Below are positions 6,463 through 10,594 of a stretch of DNA of 10,594 nucleotides, in pieces. Position 1 is the stretch's first letter, and every line of letters begins with the position of its first letter. The notes under the pieces are model-generated. The model was not told where the DNA came from, did no database searches, and saw only the letters and a program-made list of their open reading frames with translations. The stretch spans positions 1 through 10,594 of the forward strand of contig CALCOR010000115.1 of the NCBI GenBank assembly GCA_937897085.1. Direction: 5' to 3'. Source of the stretch: an uncultured euryarchaeote. Lineage in GTDB: Archaea > Thermoplasmatota > Poseidoniia > Poseidoniales > Thalassarchaeaceae. The translations under genes were made by a program, and so were the position numbers.

Positions 6463-8337
6463 TCAACTCGACTGCATGTTGCGGTAGAGCAGCGCGACCG
6501 CCATCAATCCCAGCGACCCCAGAATGATGTTCTGCACCTGGCTCGTATGCAGCGGGGATGGCATCTCCTCATCGACAACGAGCGTCTGGTCGGCGTCGAC
6601 GTTCTTGACAACCTGCGTGTGTCCGGTCGACCACAGTACGCGCACTTCGGTCAGGCTCGTCTCCTGTCCGAGTCCGAAGTGTACTGCCGGGTCGCCGCTA
6701 CCAAGGTACCCATCGCCAGCGTAGGATTGCTGCTGGATGGTCCTGCCGTCCTCGAATTCTAGCGTCACCAGCGCCCCGATGCCGTGGATGTTCGACGCCG
6801 AGCCGTTCAGTGAGACCTTCAGCCAGTGGTTGCCGGAGACCTGCGCAGCGTTGTTCTCGAACAGGCGGATGGGACCGTCTGCGTCTCCGAGCAGTATGTC
6901 GATGTCCCCATCGTCGTCGTAATCGGCCATCGCCGCGCCCATCGTCTTGGTGTGCCCTCCCAGACCGAGTTGATCGGTAACATCGACGAGCACGCCATCG
7001 CCGACGTTCTGGTAGAGCGAGTTGTTCTGCACCCAGATGTAGGTGTTGATGCGCCCGGCACCGTACCACAGATCCCAGTCCCCGTCGAGATCGTAGTCCA
7101 GCCAGTGGCAGTCCCAGTTGACGGTGACCGTCTTCTCGTCCGGACGCTCCAGCAGCGCGTGATTCATCTGCATGTAGGTGCCGTCGCCTTGGTTCTGCCA
7201 CAGGTAGTTCGGACCGAAGTTGGTCTGGCACAGGTCGAAGTCGCCATCGTTGTCGTAATCGGCGGTGTGAGCTCCCATTCCCGTGCCAGGGTCGCTCAGC
7301 CCAGCGTCGTGGGTAACCACCGTGAACGTGCCGTCCTTGTCGTTCCGGTACAGCGGCGAGATGCCGAAATCACTGGCGACGAACAGGTCCTCCCATCCAT
7401 CGTCATTGTAATCGAACCAGACACCAGCCCACGAGATGCCGCTGCCGGCACCCGATGTTCCCAGCTCCCCCTGAATGATCACCTGTGCCGATGGGTTGGT
7501 CGGAGCGGTCCCGTGAATCGAGATCATCGGACCGAGTTTCGGTGTGTTGTCCGCATTCGGCTGCAGGTCCTGTCCCGAGACCCCTCCCGCTTCCGCCGTG
7601 TAGTCCTCGAACGTCCCGTCGCCGTTGTTACGGTAGAGGATGTTCGTCTCGGTGTGCAGAACGAAGACCCGCTCGTCGACGATTCCGGCGTTCATCGAGT
7701 AGAGGTCGAGGTCGCCGTCGTGGTCGTAGTCAGCCCAGATGCCGTTGGTGGAATGGCCGGGGTTCCCGACACCCGCGAATGAGGTGACGTCGTTGAATGT
7801 CCCATCACCCTTGTTGGCGAACAGGATGTTCGGCACACCTTGGGTTCCCGTGGTGAGGTTGGGGAAGTCTGCCCAGCCGTAGTTGGAGATGTACAGGTCG
7901 AGGTCGCCGTCATTGTCGTAGTCCGCCCACGAAGCCCCAATCGCCGTCGAGTTGAGCAAGCCGACACCCGCCTCATCAGACACATCGGTGAAGGTGTAGT
8001 TGGGAGCGCCTGAGTTCTGCATCAGGTAGGTGCGCCCGGTGGTGAAGTTTCCCAACTCGAATCCGAGGTGGTCGAAGCGCGCCGTCACATACGCATCCAG
8101 GTCCCCGTCGCCGTCATAGTCGCCCCACGCCACTCCCGGTCCGTAAGCCGCCCATTCCGTCGTATCACCTGGTGAGATGGACCCGAATCCGCTCTCGTTG
8201 GTCACATCGGTGAATTCAATCCCCTCGTACGCCCTTCCCGAAGCGCCCGCCTGTCCCGGTGATGGAAGTAGGCTGGCAGCGAGCAGCAGCACGAGCAGGA
8301 GAACGATTCCCTGGTTACGGAGACATCCGATTGGCAT
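6463..8337 (-). CDS. CRTAC1-like FG-GAP/VCBS repeat protein with UnbV/ASPIC domain, C-terminally anchored
   Basis: A 624-residue predicted surface protein. A signal peptide (MPIGCLRNQG, a VLLLVLLLAASLL core, processing near PGQAGA) leads into seven FG-GAP/VCBS repeats. Each has a calcium-loop motif of the DYDxDGDxD kind, starting near residues 73, 139, 203, 309, 360, 414 and 472, which suggests a seven-bladed beta-propeller. Residues about 504-590 form a UnbV/ASPIC domain (SLNGSASNIHGIGALVTLEF, then QQQSYAGDGYLGSGDPAVHFGLG). A transmembrane helix at 601-618 and a six-residue tail end the protein. This is the architecture of human cartilage acidic protein 1 (CRTAC1); the role is probably adhesion or ligand binding, with no catalytic motif. 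The frame is open upstream to 8736 but there lies antisense to ribB; the ATG at 8337 is backed by the signal peptide and an AGGTG site 5 bases upstream. Confidence 0.9.
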   Translation of the reverse strand: MPIGCLRNQGIVLLLVLLLAASLLPSPGQAGASGRAYEGIEFTDVTNESGFGSISPGDTTEWAAYGPGVAWGDYDGDGDLDAYVTARFDHLGFELGNFTTGRTYLMQNSGAPNYTFTDVSDEAGVGLLNSTAIGASWADYDNDGDLDLYISNYGWADFPNLTTGTQGVPNILFANKGDGTFNDVTSFAGVGNPGHSTNGIWADYDHDGDLDLYSMNAGIVDERVFVLHTETNILYRNNGDGTFEDYTAEAGGVSGQDLQPNADNTPKLGPMISIHGTAPTNPSAQVIIQGELGTSGAGSGISWAGVWFDYNDDGWEDLFVASDFGISPLYRNDKDGTFTVVTHDAGLSDPGTGMGAHTADYDNDGDFDLCQTNFGPNYLWQNQGDGTYMQMNHALLERPDEKTVTVNWDCHWLDYDLDGDWDLWYGAGRINTYIWVQNNSLYQNVGDGVLVDVTDQLGLGGHTKTMGAAMADYDDDGDIDILLGDADGPIRLFENNAAQVSGNHWLKVSLNGSASNIHGIGALVTLEFEDGRTIQQQSYAGDGYLGSGDPAVHFGLGQETSLTEVRVLWSTGHTQVVKNVDADQTLVVDEEMPSPLHTSQVQNIILGSLGLMAVALLYRNMQSS

Positions 8338-8342
8338 GCTGA

Positions 8343-8347
8343 CACCT
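8343..8347 (-). promoter_or_regulatory. Shine-Dalgarno site for the CRTAC1-like gene
   Basis: AGGTG on the minus strand lies 5 bases before the ATG at 8337. Together with the signal peptide that begins at this ATG, it fixes the start and rules out the 133-residue upstream extension. Confidence 0.6.
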
Positions 8348-8360
8348 GCACTGTGAGAGA

Positions 8361-8376
8361 ACGCTCGCGCGAGCGT
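8361..8376. promoter_or_regulatory. Perfect 16-base palindrome in the divergent promoter region, candidate operator
   Basis: The sequence ACGCTCGCGCGAGCGT is a perfect inverted repeat with no spacer; flanking bases do not extend it. It lies in the 118 bases between the divergent starts of the CRTAC1-like gene (8337) and ribB (8456), 24-39 bases from the former and 80-95 from the latter. It could be an operator for a dimeric regulator of either gene, or a hairpin in the leader of the CRTAC1-like mRNA. A second small inverted repeat, GTAC-C-GTAC (8413-8421), lies nearer ribB. No clear archaeal TATA box was recognised in this GC-rich interval. Confidence 0.5.
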
Positions 8377-8455
8377 GTCCGCACATGAATAGTCACCGAT
8401 GCTCGGTCCATAGTACCGTACGAAGCATTGAGAACGGCGGCTCAGTCGGCTGCTC

Positions 8456-9169
8456 ATGTCCGAATCAGTGGTGGATGCAGCAGTCGCCGCGTTCGTAGCC
8501 GGAGAGCCTGTGCTGCTGTTCGACTCCGCTTTCCGCGAGCAGGAGACTGACCTCCTGTGGCCCGCCGCCGCCGCCACTCCCGAAGTGATGCGCCAACTGC
8601 GCCAAGACTGCGGCGGGCTGCTTTTCCTTGCCATCGGTGAGGAGATCGGGGAGTTGTTCGGCCTGCCGTTCCTGCAGGACCTGCACACCGATGCGGGCCT
8701 GGTGGCCGCACACCCTGTGCTCGGCACACTCGTCACCGACGACCTGCGCTACGACAGCCGCTCGGCGTTCACCCTCTCACTGAACCACAGGCAGACCTAC
8801 ACGGGAATCACCGACCGCGACCGGGCGCTCACCACCCTACGCTTCGCGGAGCTCACACAGGAATTGCTCGCCGCAGGCGCCGATCAGCAGCAGGCGATCG
8901 CCGCGCTGGGCGCAGAATATCGCACTCCAGGTCACATTCCGGTCTGCCGCGAATCTCCTGGCGGCTTCAAGACCCGGCAGGGACACACGGAACTGGCTGT
9001 TGCCATCGCTCGACTCGCCGGTGGAGTGGCGTGCACCATCGGTGCCGAGATGCTGCAACCGGACGGTGATGGGGCGCTGCCGGTGGAGGAGGCGCGCGCC
9101 TACGGTGAGCGGCACGGAATCCCCTTCCTGACCGGGGCGGACCTGCTGGACGCGGCCGGAGATGAATGA
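8456..9169 (+). CDS. ribB: 3,4-dihydroxy-2-butanone 4-phosphate synthase
   Basis: RibB converts ribulose 5-phosphate to 3,4-dihydroxy-2-butanone 4-phosphate plus formate, giving the four-carbon unit for lumazine. The 237 residues are a single-domain enzyme, about the usual archaeal length, without the GTP cyclohydrolase II domain fused in many bacteria. Visible motifs are the acidic active-site loop FDSAFREQETD (22-32, Glu28, Glu30, Asp32), DCGGLLFLA (51-59), SAFTLSLN followed by YTGITDRDRALT (103-126), TPGHIPVCRES (157-167, His160), RQGHTELAVAIARLAG (174-189, His177 and Glu179) and Glu198 in GAEML. The acidic loop is a divergent form of the bacterial DDEDRENEGD. It heads the riboflavin cluster from its own promoter region, diverging from the CRTAC1-like gene. 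The stop lies 58 bases before the preferred ribL start. Confidence 0.93.
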   Translation: MSESVVDAAVAAFVAGEPVLLFDSAFREQETDLLWPAAAATPEVMRQLRQDCGGLLFLAIGEEIGELFGLPFLQDLHTDAGLVAAHPVLGTLVTDDLRYDSRSAFTLSLNHRQTYTGITDRDRALTTLRFAELTQELLAAGADQQQAIAALGAEYRTPGHIPVCRESPGGFKTRQGHTELAVAIARLAGGVACTIGAEMLQPDGDGALPVEEARAYGERHGIPFLTGADLLDAAGDE

Positions 9170-9217
9170 ACGGTCGCCAACGGGCGTGAGGTTATCAGCG
9201 ACAGAACGATTCGCAGC

Positions 9218-9222
9218 GGTGA
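9218..9222 (+). promoter_or_regulatory. Shine-Dalgarno site deciding the FAD synthetase start
   Basis: GGTGA matches the archaeal anti-Shine-Dalgarno core and sits 5 bases before the ATG at 9228. The family's N-terminal beta strand (MTRVMAVGVFD) begins at that ATG. This favours 9228 over the in-frame ATG at 9162, which overlaps the ribB stop. Confidence 0.6.
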
Positions 9223-9227
9223 GCGAC

Positions 9228-9692
9228 ATGACGAGAGTGATGGCCGTCGGAGTGTTTGACCTGCTTCACGCAGGCCATCTGCACTACCTGGAACAGGCGA
9301 AGGCACTGGGGAACCACCTGACCGTGGTCGTGGCACACGATGACACCGTGCGCAAGCGCAAACATGAGCCGATCACAGGAATGGAACTGCGGCAACGCAT
9401 GGTCTCCGGCCTGAAACCGGTCGATGAAGCGCTCATCGGCTCACCCCCCTCTCAGCCGATCTTCGACATAGTGGAGATTGCAAAACCGGACATCATCGCG
9501 CTCGGCTACGACCAGGAACACGCCGAGACCTGGATTCGTAACGAACTCGATTCCCGCGGCCACACGGAAATCTCCGTCGTGCGCGTCGAAGGGCTCTCGG
9601 ACGATCTCGACGGCACGCGCAAGATCATCGCCCGCATCCTCGACCTCTGGTCGGCACAGAAGCGGCTCGAAGAAGATGAATCGGAGGACTGA
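9228..9692 (+). CDS. ribL: FAD synthetase, RibL-like archaeal nucleotidyltransferase
   Basis: Archaeal RibL transfers AMP (or CMP) to FMN to make FAD, replacing the unrelated-context bacterial bifunctional RibF. The 154-residue protein has the cytidylyltransferase-like Rossmann fold: VMAVGVFDLLHAGHLHYLEQA with the HxGH motif at 14-17, VVVAHDDTVRKRK (33-45), R57-containing ELRQRMVSGLKPVDEALIGS, KPDIIALGYDQ (86-96) and GTRKIIARIL (129-138). It resembles M. jannaschii RibL in order and spacing. It contains no cysteine, whereas characterised RibL has, to my recollection, a conserved C-terminal cysteine pair. A glycerol-3-phosphate or other cytidylyltransferase is the main alternative, but the position between ribB and riboflavin synthase argues for FAD. 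The in-frame ATG at 9162 would add 22 residues and overlap ribB by 8 bases. Only 2 bases separate it from the next gene. Confidence 0.85.
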   Translation: MTRVMAVGVFDLLHAGHLHYLEQAKALGNHLTVVVAHDDTVRKRKHEPITGMELRQRMVSGLKPVDEALIGSPPSQPIFDIVEIAKPDIIALGYDQEHAETWIRNELDSRGHTEISVVRVEGLSDDLDGTRKIIARILDLWSAQKRLEEDESED

Positions 9693-9694
9693 AC

Positions 9695-10315
9695 ATGTTC
9701 ACAGGAATCGTCCAAGGTGTCGCCACGGTGGAAGCGACAGAGCGGCGCTCTGACGTGCTGACGTTCACCGCCAACCTCCCTGATGGCCTCGTCGACGGGT
9801 TGGCCGAAGGCGCCAGCGTCGCGCTCGACGGCGTATGCCTGACCGCAACAGCCGTGGACGACACTAACGTCACCTTCGACCTCATCGAGGAGACTCTGGC
9901 ATGCACCACCTTTGCGGACGTGGGCTCGGGAAGCCGGTTGAACGTCGAGCGGGCGATGAAGTTCGGTGACGAGATCGGCGGCCATCTGGTAGCCGGCCAT
10001 GTGAGCGGAACAGCGACCATCGAAAGGATCGATGAAGGAGAGCACGGACGCACACTCTCACTCGGATGTTCACAGGCGCATATGCGCGGAATCCTCCCCA
10101 AGGGATTCATCGCCATCGACGGAATCAGCCTGACCGTGGGCGTGGTCGACGGACTAGAAGGGAGATTCGAAGTGCATCTCATCCCGGAGACTCTGCGCAT
10201 CACGACCATCGCCGAGAAGCAGGTGGGGGACAAGGTCAACATCGAGCTGGACCCGATGACAGTAGCCGCCATCGAAGGTGCCAAGAGAGCGGTCGAGGCT
10301 GGCGGAGCGGAGTGA
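9695..10315 (+). CDS. ribE: Riboflavin synthase, bacterial trimeric type (alpha chain)
   Basis: Catalyses the dismutation of two 6,7-dimethyl-8-ribityllumazine molecules to riboflavin and the pyrimidine precursor. The 206 residues hold two lumazine-binding barrel repeats. The first has MFTGIVQG (Phe2), GVCLT (46-50, Cys48), NVERAM (83-88) and GDEIGGHLVAGHV (91-103, His102). The second has KGFIAIDGISLTVG (136-149), HLIPETLRITTI (161-172) and VNIELDP (181-187). Numbering matches E. coli RibC almost residue for residue, including Cys48 and His102. Many archaea instead use a pentameric riboflavin synthase related to lumazine synthase, so a bacterial-type enzyme in an archaeal setting suggests transfer. 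The start is ATG 9695 with GGAGG overlapping the end of ribL; the stop comes 14 bases before ribH. The same protein is called ribC in E. coli. Confidence 0.96.
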   Translation: MFTGIVQGVATVEATERRSDVLTFTANLPDGLVDGLAEGASVALDGVCLTATAVDDTNVTFDLIEETLACTTFADVGSGSRLNVERAMKFGDEIGGHLVAGHVSGTATIERIDEGEHGRTLSLGCSQAHMRGILPKGFIAIDGISLTVGVVDGLEGRFEVHLIPETLRITTIAEKQVGDKVNIELDPMTVAAIEGAKRAVEAGGAE

Positions 10316-10317
10316 AC

Positions 10318-10322
10318 GGAGG
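10318..10322 (+). promoter_or_regulatory. Shine-Dalgarno site for lumazine synthase
   Basis: A full GGAGG directly after the riboflavin synthase stop lies 7 bases before the GTG at 10330 and supports that GTG as the start. Confidence 0.65.
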
Positions 10323-10329
10323 CAGGAAC

Positions 10330-10594
10330 GTGACACGGAACATCGCAATCGTCTGTGGAGAGTTCCACCGTGACGAAGTGGAGCAGATGCTCGAATTCGC
10401 CCAAGCCGAAGCAACCGCCCAGAACCTCGAGGTCACCCAAGTGGTCTGGGTTCCGGGCAGCATGGAGGCTCCGCTCGCCCTGCAGAGGCTGCTGGAGAAC
10501 TGGGAGATTGACGCTGCGATAGTACTGGGAATCATCGAGAAGGGTGAGACCGGCCACGGGGCGACGATGGGCTATGCCGTCACGGATGCCGTCA
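10330..10594 (+). CDS. ribH: 6,7-dimethyl-8-ribityllumazine synthase, 5' part
   Basis: Lumazine synthase condenses the RibB product with 5-amino-6-ribitylaminouracil, the penultimate step of riboflavin synthesis. The frame opens with GTG at 10330 and runs off the right edge without a stop; 88 residues are visible of about 130-160 expected. Visible motifs are NIAIVCGEFHRDEVEQML (N-terminal strand and substrate loop), VVWVPGSMEAPLALQRLL (38-55, the VPGxxExP signature), and DAAIVLGIIEKGETGHGAT (61-79) with the conserved catalytic-region histidine at 76. The VPGSMEAP motif and substrate loop fit lumazine synthase rather than the paralogous archaeal riboflavin synthase, and a riboflavin synthase already stands next door. 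It is the fourth gene of the cluster, 14 bases after ribE. Confidence 0.92.
   Translation, partial: MTRNIAIVCGEFHRDEVEQMLEFAQAEATAQNLEVTQVVWVPGSMEAPLALQRLLENWEIDAAIVLGIIEKGETGHGATMGYAVTDAV

Noticed and set aside
6826..7782. Plus-strand open frame of 318 codons opposite the CRTAC1-like gene
   Set aside because: It is a shadow created by the repeated GAC/GAT-rich calcium loops; its valine-rich repetitive product mirrors those repeats.
8338..8736. Upstream extension of the CRTAC1-like reading frame by 133 residues
   Set aside because: It lies antisense to ribB, has a shadow-like composition rich in Ser/Arg/Pro, and the ATG at 8337 begins a clear signal peptide behind an AGGTG site.
1..10594. 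CRISPR array, toxin-antitoxin or known defence system
   Set aside because: No regularly spaced repeats and no nuclease, Cas or toxin-like genes were seen; the endonuclease IV-like protein fits DNA repair.

Overview
The window looks like a GC-rich archaeal chromosome segment, most plausibly a marine planktonic euryarchaeon of the Poseidoniales (Marine Group II) or a relative. The archaeal signs are an archaeal-style FAD synthetase (RibL-like nucleotidyltransferase), an archaeal-style endonuclease IV relative opening with PLRLGPAGVPLSCKGRT, frequent GTG starts, and secreted proteins held by a C-terminal membrane helix. Several genes are of bacterial type (RNase PH, MogA, trimeric riboflavin synthase), which suggests acquisition by transfer. 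The lineage is inferred from protein character only; no phylogenetic marker is present.

Left part (1-4264). The 3' end of a DUF805 membrane-protein gene runs rightward to 244. It faces a leftward block read in the order: endonuclease IV-like TIM-barrel protein with a lysine-rich tail (GTG start at 4264), a six-helix potassium channel with a SHOCT tail, mogA (overlapping the channel stop by 4 bases), rph (RNase PH), and a tRNA-Phe(GAA) gene with an encoded CCA. The channel, mogA, rph and tRNA are close enough to be co-transcribed.

Middle part (4265-8337). Two long genes for predicted secreted, C-terminally anchored proteins face each other with 9 bases between their stops. One is a heme peroxidase of the animal (myeloperoxidase/peroxidasin) superfamily. 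The other is a CRTAC1-like protein with seven calcium-loop repeats, probably a seven-bladed propeller, plus a UnbV/ASPIC domain. Both families are best known from animal extracellular proteins, and this is the most unusual part of the window.

Right part (8338-10594). A 118-base divergent promoter region contains a perfect 16-base palindrome. It leads into a compact riboflavin/FAD cluster: ribB (3,4-dihydroxy-2-butanone 4-phosphate synthase), a ribL-like FAD synthetase, bacterial-type riboflavin synthase, and lumazine synthase cut by the window edge. RibB supplies the four-carbon unit, lumazine synthase joins it to the pyrimidine, riboflavin synthase dismutates the product, and RibL converts FMN to FAD. 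The GTP cyclohydrolase, deaminase/reductase and riboflavin kinase steps are not in the window. No stretch longer than 300 bases lacks a gene.
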